Below are positions 32,608-43,398 of a DNA stretch of 64,000 nt, in pieces; within the stretch, counting starts at the first letter, position 1, and each line of letters starts with the position of its first letter. The notes under the pieces were generated by a model, which ran no database searches, was not told where the DNA came from, and saw only the letters and a program-made list of their open reading frames with translations. Origin of the DNA: Rhizodiscina lignyota (taxonomy: Eukaryota; Ascomycota; Dothideomycetes; Aulographales; Rhizodiscinaceae); assembly GCA_010015805.1 (NCBI GenBank), contig ML978122.1:2514453-2578452 (forward strand), written 5' to 3'. The position numbers and the translations under genes are program-made.

Positions 32608-34399
32608 TCATGATCTTCCCATGGCTTTCTCGATGATCTCTAACGCCGCCATCACTTTCTCATCCATAAATCGTCTGCCCACAATCTGCAAAGAAATCGG
32701 AGCACCGATATATTTCTCTGGTTCGTAGAGTTCATAGTTCCACCGATCCTGCTCATTCATGGGCGTATATCCTACCTCCTTTCCATCTTTCTGCACGTCC
32801 ACAGAGGTTACCGGAAATACCACGCCGGGATAATCCAATAGATTCCATTGGCTGGTGTACGGCCAATATTTGGAGGTCTCATGTAGAGGCGCAGCTCCCG
32901 GAGTGACAGGGCAGAGGATAACGTCGACCTCACCATCGCTGGAATCCGCAGTAGCAGCCCAGTGCTTGGCGTAATCATCGCGATATTGGTCGCGCTCCGC
33001 ACAGAGAGCCCAATATTCGTGCATGGTGAGATTTTTGACGCCCGGTTGGTTGATGATCCACTCCGTGAGTGGTAATACCGGCTCACCAGACTCGTGTATC
33101 AAGTTTAAAACAGCTTCGCCGCCGTCAGGGAAGTAAAGTCGTGAGACAATGTCCCATCCCTTCGCATGATCCAACGGCACCCAGTCGACTACTTTATGGC
33201 CAGCAGCAGCGCACGCAGCAGCCACCTCTTTAAGAGCGCGCGTCGTTGGCGGGTGTGGCTTCACTACGCCATCGTGCCATTCGATAGCGATTTTGAGCGG
33301 GCGAGAGAACTTCTCAGGAGTCCATGGCTTCACGGTTATAGAAGGATCGACACGCCACGGTTCGGAATCCAGAATTACTTTCATAAACAAATTTATTGTT
33401 TCACGGCTCACAGTCAGAGGGCCTTGCGTGGAGCCGACAGAATCTCTGCCGACCATTGGGTTCTTAGTGCCTTTCGCCGGTATGCGCCCAGTGGTTGGCT
33501 TAAATCCGTATAGTCCAGTGTCACCAGCCGGAGCTCTGTGAAATGTAAGAATAACTTCTATAATGGTTGTATTGAACTGGGATCTCTGATACCTCACACT
33601 GCCGCCAATATCACCGCCGAGTCCTAAGACACTGCCTCGGAAACCCACAAGCGCCGCTTCCCCACCGCTGCTGCCTCCGGGTGTGAGATTACGGTTGTAC
33701 GGATTGACGGTCCGCCCATAAATATTGTTGATAGTTTCAAGGTGCATAAGAGCTTGCGGTCCTGTCGTACGTGCGTAATATACACATCCGGCGCTGAAGA
33801 GGGTCTCGTTGACCACATTATGCCTTGACAGCCCTCCAATCCAGGCTATATAGCTTCCATGAGTACTCTTGCCCTTGAAAGAATGATATTCTTTAATCTT
33901 TTCATGTCAGCTGCATCGTAATGCGGCAGTCTTTGATAATTCGCAGAGTACTTACGGAGATTGGCAAGCCATGAAGAGGTCCAATGGGCTCAGATAGGGA
34001 ATCGAGATACTTCGCTCTTTCAATGGCCTCATCCCACATGAGTTCAGTGATGCAGTTAACCTAATGGAGTATATCAGATTCCTTTCATTCTCAGAAGGCT
34101 TCGAATAGATGACCGGAAATACGAGAACTCACCGCATATTGCGCTAATGCTGCTCTTCTCAGAAACGCTTTCGTCAACTCCTCGGAAGTCACTTTCTTTG
34201 TTCTCAATAGGTCAAGCAGGGCAATTGGATCGTAATTCTGAGTTAGCTCATACTCTCGATCCGTAAGGTATTGCTTTGGGAGATCCTGGGAGTTTAGAGG
34301 TAAAGGGTCAGGAAGACCCTTGAGAGGAGGATCGATCTTTGATAACGATTCATCTCTGTAGTCTCGGGCGACCTTCGCTTTCTCTTCCCAAGGAGCCAT
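32608..34399 (-). CDS. Amidase, amidase-signature family (acetamidase-like)
   Basis: Exons (reverse) 34399-34133, 34060-33956, 33897-33593 and 33535-32608 give 534 residues. The catalytic Lys lies in GPLHGLPISIKE, the cis-Ser and nucleophile Ser region in LTPGGSSGGEAALVG and GLGGDIGGSVRAPAG. Family members hydrolyse amides to acid plus ammonia; fungal acetamidase-type enzymes serve nitrogen use. Start ATG gives MAPWEEKAKVARDYRDE, as expected of the family. The third intron (33536-33592, 57 nt) is a multiple of three and has no stop, so unspliced RNA would add 19 residues between the Arg and Ala of SVRAPAG, next to the active site. Splicing is favoured because the join restores the conserved segment. 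Convergent with the MFS transporter. Confidence 0.92.
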
Positions 34400-35004
34400 G
34401 ACACTGTTATGTCGTGAAAGGTGCTATAATAATATCTACAATATTTTGGCGTCTATGTAAAAGGCAAAGCATAATACGATAACAGGAGGGGAACTTGGGC
34501 GGTGGTTACGTAAAATATCGAGCCGGACCGACAGAAGCCACCCACAATTGATAGAGCAAGCCCCTAATAAAAGACGGATGCAATTGTAATGTCAAGACGA
34601 CGTAGAGTGAGCCAAAAAGCTGACTGTCAATTGTGGTAGACGTCATTCAATCCTTTCAGCGGCTTTGCAGTCGCTTCTGCTGTACCTTGAATAAATGCGG
34701 AGATGCATCACCATTTGAACGTCAGAAAGGCCTCCTTAAACTTCGTGCATGTAATGGAAATCTATACATTAGTCATTGCACCTTCTTCGCCCTTTGGTCG
34801 ATTCATACTTCGAGGCACACAATCGGACTTGTCTTTCTATCTTCCACGGAATTCGTACTATACATAGAGGTATAGAATCATTGCCCGTCTCCCCTCTTCG
34901 AACAGCCCCCACGGTGCGTGGAAGCAGGTAGTCTTGGCCTCTTCTACCTCTTCAATTGAGCTCATATCAGCGCGAAAGCATAGTCTTGGCTTAATTCACC
35001 CTCT
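34400..35004. other. Intergenic 0.6 kb
   Basis: This holds the promoter side of the amidase gene and the 3' flank of the Goodbye-NACHT gene. An ACGATAAC element lies at about 34476-34483. No gene is supported. Confidence 0.45.
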
Positions 35005-38000
35005 TCATATGACATTCGACAAGAAAGCCTCATTTCGCCAGAACGTCTCCCAAGCCTTCGGCCACCGCTCCTCTCGCAATCCACGCAGCCACTCCTTGAA
35101 TGGAAGCTGTTCTTCACCAATCCGCATCACGCCATTCTTCACTCCTCGCCAGCCGTTGATCGGGCCTCTGACATAGTTGTGATCCTGACCGCACCAGCTT
35201 CGCCAGTACGAATTCGGCTCGCCGGCATTCATTTTGAGCCGTTTCTAAGAGTATGTTAGGTGTGTTTCTGCGGTAGAGATGGGAGGCTCGGCTTACCTGA
35301 TAGCACTCCTCGTTCAAATCGCAATTGGCACATTGAATGCAAAAGTATATTTTTCCCTTGCTCCAATCGCAGAAGTCCAAATCGCAATCTCCATCACACC
35401 AAAGCCAGCGGTCGTCCTCGGGAACGAGGTCTTCTTTATCGTCTTCCGCGGACACTGTCAGCTTGGCGATTTGGTCTGCCACTTCTGCAGTTGCGTCCGA
35501 GATGGGCGTTTTTTCGTCAACCATAACTGTAGCCGTAATTGTAGTTGTGGTCTCTATTATTGTGGGCTGTTGTTCCTTGGTCGCAGCAGCGGGTTCGGTA
35601 GCGGTGCCGTTGGCTTTCTCCTCGTGACTATCTGTCACGCCATTGGTCTCCGTCTTCTCCTGTCCGTTTACTTTGTTCTTATCATCGTTGATTGTCTTCG
35701 TCTCCTCTTCTTTTGAATCATCATCGTCATCATCATCACCATAATTGACGCTCGTATCCGTTACGGAGAACTGGCAGGACAAAGCGATTTGGGCATCCCT
35801 TCCCAATCCTGGCACACAAGCAAGGACCTTTGCCAAAAGCCGGAAACTGACGTTGTCGTTGTAACCGACAGAGTCTGTCAGACCTTCAACACATGTCTTA
35901 AAAGACCTTTCCAGCATCTGCTGGTACTCAATTGATGAACCCACAGTGCGGGTCATAAGTGCTACCATGACAGCCGTCTGTGATTCGTTCCAGTCATCAT
36001 CATTGGCCTGAGCTGGGCCGTCGTCAGCAGAAGTGCGAAGATTAGGCAGCTTCTTCACTCTCTCATAAAGAGCAAGCTTCTGTTTTGGGTCTGTTGTGCC
36101 GCGGAATTCGGTGAATAGCAGATCGGCGAGTTCAAGGCGAAGGTCCAAGAGTACATCCTCGAGAGAGTCAAGGTCTTCATGCTTAAATTCCATGTTTAGG
36201 ACTTTATCCATCATATCAATGGACTTTTTGTTGTCGTGAGCAGCAATGCGATAGACGGTGGCAAGCTCACACATCGGCACTGCAGCCTTTGCTGAACCAC
36301 GACGTAGACTCTTGACGTAGTCCAAATACCATTTCTCCACGCAGTCAACTCCGCGCTGGCCGGCAAGTCTTGCGTATCGCTCGATATTGTCCACGGATTC
36401 AGCTTCATCCCAGTAGTCATAAGTGAAGAGGTACTCGCAGTACCTGTTCCGCTCAGGCTGTGTCCAGGATTCGAGTAAATCGAAGAACCCAGATGGATCG
36501 TCTTCCCAGTCCTTCACGGATGCGTTATAGTCGAGGTCTTTTCCATTCATGGTATCGACATCCGGCCGAATGTTCCTATGTTCCTGGTATGACTTCAGGG
36601 CATCTTCGGGACGTTTGAGGTCACTCTCGCACAATGCCCTCAATAACGTGATACCCTCCGCGCACTTGACAAGCTCTACGTCGTTCTTCCAGTCCGGTGG
36701 GAGGATGACGAATGCTTCGCCGATGATCTTCATTGCCTCCTCGAAGTAAGGAGCTCCAGGCCCGGGTTCGTCGTCGTCATCATCCTCTTCCTCAGATTTG
36801 CCCTTTCCTTCATCGCCAGTCTTCTCTTCATCGTCACCAGATTCTTCTGAGCCGCTATCCGAACCGCTGTCCGAACCGCTATCTGAACCACTATCCCCTT
36901 CATCTTCATCATCTTTTGGTTTCGTCTTCTCTTGCACGTCTCCGCTGGCGGCTTCCTCCCCATTTTCCTCGTTCTCTTCTTCCTCTTCGGCTTTCTCATT
37001 CAAGGCAAGTCCAATCCTCCGCTTTGACAGTGCCTTAATCCAAAATGTCCTGAAATGGCTCATCGTACTCGTCGGCTCCATCACCAAACCCTTTTCACAG
37101 AACTCGATCGCATCTTCATTCTGTTGTCGCCGCTGCAGGACGTTTGCGATAGCGCGGTAAGCATCCGCAGTCTTCTCGATGTCTGGGAAATATTCGATCA
37201 CTTGGAGCACGTCCTTCTTGGTCGTCCACTCCTTGTCGATATCCGCTCCAGCAAGCAGCAAGGCGTGCTTTGCGAACCAGAATGACCATAAAGCATCATT
37301 GAAGTACTGAGTGTGGAACCAGTTCTCAATATGGCCGTGCGCTAGATCCAAGGTCGCCTTCTGCGGCGCATCAGCGAAGCGGATAGTCCACGCCTTCGTT
37401 GTCTCATCAAGAGTCGGCGACTGCGGTGCGTGCTCGAACCAGATTTTAAATTTGGCAAGATACGACAGATTCTTCTCCAGCGCCTCATAGTCCGGCGGAT
37501 GGAGTTTCTCAAACACAAGAGCCACGTTGTTCTCATTCTCCAGAATGCGTTTCAATCCAGTCAAGGCACGGCAGAATTGCTCGTCCGAAATCTCGTCGAG
37601 GTCAATCTCGAGGAAGTGATGCAGCCAGAAGAAAGTAGCATAATCCCGGAGCCGCGGCTCTTTGCCATCTTGGCCTTTCGCTACAGTTGGATCGCATAGG
37701 ATTGTCACCAGCAACTCGAAGATGATTAAGTGTGCTCTCGCTGGTGGAGTGCGGAGACCATCATCTTCAACGTTGATAGCACGGAAGTATTCTCTCAATG
37801 AGCGCTCTTGGAAAGTCAGAGGCGTCTTGCCGCTTTCATCGATGACTTCCGCAGAGGCTTCCTCGCCGGCATGGTCACTATCTTCTGCCTTCTCATCATC
37901 ATCGGCATTTTCTTCCTCGTCGTCCCGCTCTTGCCCCAACTCCAGGATTCGTGCCGACCGTCCAATCACTTCGTCTTCGATATCAAACGTGGTATCCGGA

Positions 38001-40178
38001 TCAGTCAGTTTGATCAAATCACTTGCCTCGTCGAGAGTCAATTGTCGCTTCGAGAAGGCCAGCATGGCGAACAATGTTCGAAGTGTCTCGTATTGCTTCG
38101 GCGTTCTTCCTTTTTGGCACTCACTCAGCAGGAGACCATACAATGACTCAAGTGAGGTTGGCATGTCCCTTTCAAGGTCTTTAAGGACGGCGGATTCACG
38201 GCCGATAGAGCTGAGACGGCGCAACATGTGTTCGATGTAGAGCATACCGTCTGCACTGCGCATAAGTTTGTCTTCGATTCGCCTTCTCGTGTGTCTGTGG
38301 AACTTTCGGACGCGGGGGAGCTTTCTGACTCGCTCTTCGATAAGCTTTTTCATGTCCTTTGCGATGAGATCCTTGGTAATTTCAATACTTGTTGGAGGTG
38401 TCCCTACAAACAGTGACTTGAGCTCTGGTCGACTAGTGAAGAGGACATGAATGTTAAGTTGCTCTTTGGAGATCTGATTGAACAGCTCCGCCATGACCGC
38501 CTGGTCGTCTTCGTGTGCTTCGTCGACGCCGTCCAGGACGAGATATAAGTGTGCGTCCGATTTTGCCGGGAAACGCTCAGCAAAGAATTGATTCCAGGGT
38601 TCTTCATCTACGCTTTTCGAGATTTCTGCAGCGACAGTCTCGCAATACGCACTGTTCTTCTCGGCAATCTGCAAAACGGAGCAGCGAAGAGCGTTTCGAA
38701 AGTTTCGTAGATCGTCGGAATCCTCTCTGAAGAAGAAGTGGGCCACTGAAGTCTTATCAGTGTGGTGGTTTTTCTCTACGTCAAGCGCGATAGAGTTTGC
38801 AAGATAAGTCTTCCCAGTGCCAGCAGTCCCTGAGAGCCACAAAACACGCTGTTGCCCTTCGATCCAAGCTTTATACTGCTCGTTTTCAAAGATCCACGTT
38901 GCTGTTCCTGGCACAAGAGTGTCGGCAATTTCGTCTCTTTGAAGTTTGACTTTCTTCCGTGCTTCGGCTCCGTCGGAGAAATGTCGTCTGACCTGTGCAA
39001 GGGCACGATGCTTCTTACCAGCTGCATCACCTTTGCTTTTGGCACCCTGCTGTTCTTTCTGCTTCTGCTTGCTGCCATCTTGTCCACCTTGGGGTGCTGA
39101 TTGCTTCAGCAGGGCATCAAGCTTTGAGACGATAATCGCATTATGACTCTCAAACTGCGACTCCAACCTCCCGCCGACTTGAGTTACAGTGGTCTCCATC
39201 GAAGTAATGCTCGTCTGTACAACATCCATGCGCATGTCTATATGCTCCACACCCTCTCGGAGCACGGACATGCCTTGGTTTGTTTCTTTCGATAGTGACT
39301 TGATCTCAGACGTATCGTGTAGAATGTCATCCGTCTTCCCATCCAGCCGTGTCGTTGTCTCCTTGATCTCTATGGCAGTTCGCAGTGTGGCAACTCCGAC
39401 AGCTTCGCCGAGCTTCGATATCGCGTCTTCCATAGCACCGTAAGCGCCTGTAAGGGCTGGGTCTCCTGAACCATCTTTCAGATTGTGGAGCCACTTTCGA
39501 AACCTTCCTTTGCCCTTGTAGTCGGCAGCAATGCCACAGAGTGTAAGCATTGACGCGAAGACTTTCCTGACACATCGTTCGAATGGGCTGAGTTTAGGGG
39601 ATTTCTCCTCCAGCATCGAGATGCGATCGAGAAACGAACCCATTTCGTTGAAGAATCCAGCTACGCGGTCGTAATCCGCCTTCACGTCTTTAAAGGTCTG
39701 AAAGACGTATGTGAAAGCCGTCATCAGCGCAGTACTGGAACACAGGTATTAGTTCATTGCTTTTTGTACGTATGTGCAAGGTCTTCTTACCCGGGAATCG
39801 CGGGTGGAAAGACTGAAGCAGCATCTGCAGCCATCTTGGCTCCATTCACAATCTTCTGGATCACGGCGAGGTTGTTGCCGAAGGCTGATCTCACAGCATC
39901 CTAAACCTCGCGTGTCAGTATGCTGTCGATTCGCCGGAGAGTAGTGAGTTGTGTGAGTATTAAAGTTTAGAACCTACCACTTTGCCTTTGTCATGACGAA
40001 ATGAGCCAAATGACTGTTGCTGCTCCTGTGTGCTCGCGATAGCTTCTTCCATGCTCTTGAACTGGAACTTCGTAAGGTCCAATTTTGTCTTTCCTTTGAA
40101 GTCCTCCAGAGCCTCGTTCCATAGCTGAGCCAGATCCGAACCGTCTTCGAGAGGACCGTCTGGCGGTTGGACGACCAT
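35005..40178 (-). CDS. Goodbye-NACHT (NLR-like) protein with TPR-like and Cys-rich C-terminus
   Basis: Exons (reverse) 40178-39978, 39900-39791, 39734-35297 and 35244-35005 give 1662 residues. Residues about 1-210 resemble the fungal STAND N-terminal 'Goodbye' domain: LWNEALEDFKGKTKLDL, NNLAVIQKIVNGAKMAADAA, FFNEMGSFLDRI. A NACHT-type NTPase follows, with Walker A LSGTAGTGKTYLANS (about 403-417) and Walker B LYLVLDGVDEAHEDD (about 500-515). Next come helical, TPR-like repeats, interrupted by an acidic Ser/Asp/Gly run (SDSGSDSGSDSGSEES, about residue 1055). Near the end a Cys-rich ZZ-like module reads WLWCDGDCDLDFCDWSKG and YFCIQCANCDLNEECYQ. Fungal NLR-like proteins act in self/non-self recognition and innate responses; the trigger here is unknown. 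The last intron (52 nt) can be read through for 61 codons, giving an alternative C-terminus. Confidence 0.85.
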
Positions 40179-41119
40179 GGTGCTGCAAGTCGGCGAGTGC
40201 GAGAAGTGGGATCGAGGTGGCTTCCGCCGTAATTCAACGCCTTGTTGGCGAACGGTTCAACTAGAAGAAAGATTTCTGCAAACTTAGCGAAAGTGCACGC
40301 TTGAACCCTGAAACAAATTGTTATACAAAGTACGCTCGAACAGATACGACTTTTGAAACGCTGATCAGTTACACAAGGACGATCAATATTGAAAATTTTG
40401 CCCAGAATGAAATTGAAGTTTGCGGAGGCGCGCTTTATAAGACTGTAAGATACATAAAGCCTTGCGACAACCTACAGCGCAAAGAAGTCAACTAATCATG
40501 ATGCATCTCGCGGCGGACCGTTCCTTGCGCAGCTCTCAAAAAGCTTAAGGATGCATGTCCCTCCACACCTCCAACCTCGCCCTAAATGGCAAAAGGCACC
40601 GAGAAGCGCCTGTCTAGCTGAAGATCCATCTTTAAATAGTGTCGGCGTGATATCCACTTTGGATTTGGCCAGCCAGGACGGTGTGGAGCGCGTTTGTGGA
40701 GGTTACGGTTGGATTATTAACAATTTGGGGGCGCTTTTGGCTTGCGAAGCGTGCAGGGGCTGGAACAATTCGATGTCGTCCTTCATCGATTCACCACGGT
40801 ATTCCTGATACAAAGCTGAAGTGTAAGTGGCCCAAATCGCGCCCAAAGGACTGCGAAGGTGCTGTAGTAGTCGAGGTGCATGACTCCTTTGGCCTGCATA
40901 TGTATCGCAGATTGGAGCTGAGAGGTTCAGATTCGGATTTCATGGAAATGAACATCACGTGCCTACGTGAGCCCCGGAAAACGCCACCTCGACGCGTTTT
41001 ACTTCCACTTCGGCGGTCAAATTTCACACGTCAGAGACAACTTCGACAGGTCCGTGCAAGCCTAAAAATCAGCATGGTGATTCACTGTTTTCGTTGAATC
41101 TCAATTCTCAAAGGATACG
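40179..41119. other. Intergenic 0.9 kb between divergent genes
   Basis: This is the shared upstream region of the NLR-like gene (-) and MLH1 (+). Frames of 63-138 codons are present but have no recognised motif or coding signature. Nothing else is recognised. Confidence 0.45.
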
Positions 41120-43398
41120 ATGGAGCCGATGGAAGTCGATGCGGCCGCGACGTCGCCTCGCGGGACGAAACGAAAGGCCGATGGAGAACCCATCATTGCT
41201 CCTCGCCGAATTCAGCAGCTATCTGAAGATGTCGTCAATAAGATTGCCGCGGGCGAAATCATTGTTGCTCCAGTTCACGCATTGAAAGAGCTTATCGAGA
41301 ATGCTGTCGATGCAGGCTCCACGGCGCTGGAAATTGTCTTGAAGGAGGGCGGATTAAAACTCCTGCAAATCTCTGATAATGGCTGCGGTATCGACAAAGA
41401 AGACATGGCGATCTTATGCGAGCGTTTCACCACGTCAAAGCTCAAGGCTTTCGAGGACTTGCAATCTATCGGCACATACGGTTTCCGTGGAGAGGCCTTG
41501 GCGAGTATCAGTCATATCGCGCATCTCTCTGTCGCAACGAGGACGAAGGAATCCAGTTGTGCATGGAAAGCGCAGTATTCGGATGGTAAACTGGTGGCAC
41601 CTAAGCCAGGTCAGTCGGCGGAGCCAAAGGCGATCGCAGGACGGCAGGGCACACAGATTACAGTAAGTGTTCTGGCCTCATTAATGCATCCCACGTTTAC
41701 ACATCGCAGGTTGAGGATCTCTTCTATAATGTCCCAACGAGACGGCGAGCCTTTAGATCCGCAAGTGAGGAATACGCAAAAATTCTCGATCTAGTTGGCA
41801 AATACGCCGTTCATTGTGATGGTGTTGGATTCTCCTGCAAAAAGCATGGCGACCCTACCATGGGACTGTCTGTCCCTGCTAATGCCGGTACTATTGATCG
41901 GATCAGGGTTGTTCATGGGAGTGCTGTTGCAAACGAGCTTGTTGAGCTTGCTTGTGAGAGCGAGCGTTGGGGCTTCAAGGCCAAAAGCTGGATCAGCAAC
42001 GCGAATTACAGCGTCAAGCGTACGAGTCTGCTGCTCTTCATCAACCATAGAGCGGTAGATTCGACGCCAATCAAAAAGGCGGTCGAGCAGACATACGCCG
42101 CGTTTCTGCCCAAAGGTGGTCACCCCTTTGTCTATCTCAGCCTGGATATCGATCCAAAGCGAATTGATGTCAATGTACACCCTACGAAACGAGAGGTGCG
42201 ATTCCTCAACGAAGAAGAGATTATCGATATGATATGCGACGAGATTAGATCCAGTCTCGGCAAAGTCGACACAAGCCGGACATTCATGACACAGACACTT
42301 CTCCCGGGCAGCAAGATTCCAGTCATTCGACCGTCTCTCTCTGCCGAAGGCGATGATAGCAGTCCAGATGCAGGCAACAGGAGCGCAGCTGGAACACCCC
42401 GTGCGTCAGCATCAAAAACGAGCGCACAGAAGCCGTATGAGAACAATCTCGTTCGGGTCGACTCTCGCAGTCGCAAGATAACTTCAATGTTACCTCCAAG
42501 CATGCCAAAGGATCCAACTCTGCCTGGCTTAAACGCTCAAGAATCTGCGTCAGATGACATTGAGTACGAATACACAGACCAAGAGCCTACTCTATGCCGC
42601 CTCAGCTCTGTCAAGGAGCTCCGCGCCGAAGTGCGCGATGCCATGCACAATGAGCTCAGCGATGTCTTTGCAAGCCACATCTTCGTTGGCATTGTAGATG
42701 AGCAGCGACGCATAGCTGCCATCCAAGGAGGCGTGAAGCTGTACCTTGTCGACTACGGTATGGTCGCGAACGAATATTTCTACCAAGTCGGACTCACTGA
42801 TTTCGGCAACTTTGGACACATCCGTCTCGACCCCGTACTCAACCTTCAAGAGGTCCTCGAGATAGCAGCAGCGCATGAACAATCCGTGTCTGCCGACGGC
42901 AGTGAGCTGGATTGGCGCGAAGTTCTCTCGTTGGTTAAACAGCAACTCATCGACCGCCGCGAGATGCTTGCGGAGTACTTCTCACTTGAGATCTCTGCTG
43001 AAGGAGAACTTCTGAGTCTTCCACTTCTGACGAAAGGGTATGTCCCCAACATGGCGAAGCTGCCGCGTTTCTTGTTGCGCCTGGGGCCGCATGTCGACTG
43101 GACAGGAGAGAAGGTTTGCTTCCACACCTTTCTGCGGGAGTTGGCAAGCTTCTACACACCTGAGAGTCTGCCGCCAGCATCACCACTCAAACCGCCAAAT
43201 GCTGAGGATGTGATGGAAGTTCAAGAGGAAGAGGAGGACCCGGATATCGTGGCACGGAGACGTCAGCTCAACCGTGCTATTGAGAATCTTCTGTTTCCGG
43301 CTTTCAAGGCTAGGCTTGTCGCTACAAAGGGATTGCTGAAAGGCGTAGTGGAAGTTGCGAACTTGAAGGGCCTGTATCGCGTCTTTGAGCGATGCTGA
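41120..43398 (+). CDS. MLH1: DNA mismatch repair protein Mlh1
   Basis: Exons 41120-41662 and 41710-43398, with a 47-nt intron, give 743 residues. The GHKL ATPase is complete: [20 protein letters not shown] with the catalytic Glu, [30 protein letters not shown] and [20 protein letters not shown], where the intron falls inside GTQIT|VEDLFYN. The transducer domain includes [20 protein letters not shown] and [15 protein letters not shown]. The C-terminal domain ends in YRVFERC, the FERC tail conserved in Mlh1, which reaches into the Pms1 endonuclease site. Mlh1 pairs with Pms1 (MutL-alpha) or Mlh3 in mismatch repair and meiosis. A 26-residue N-terminal extension with a KRK cluster precedes the ATPase. 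Family call is very strong. Confidence 0.97.

Noticed and set aside
36840-36900. GATAGCGGTTCGGA-like tandem repeats, considered as a CRISPR-like or regulatory repeat
   Set aside because: They encode the SDSG repeats of the NLR-like protein in frame; there are no spacers.
36733-38240. Frames of about 90-190 codons on the + strand opposite the NLR-like gene
   Set aside because: Shadow of acidic Ser/Asp/Glu repeats; low-complexity Ser/Pro translation without motif.
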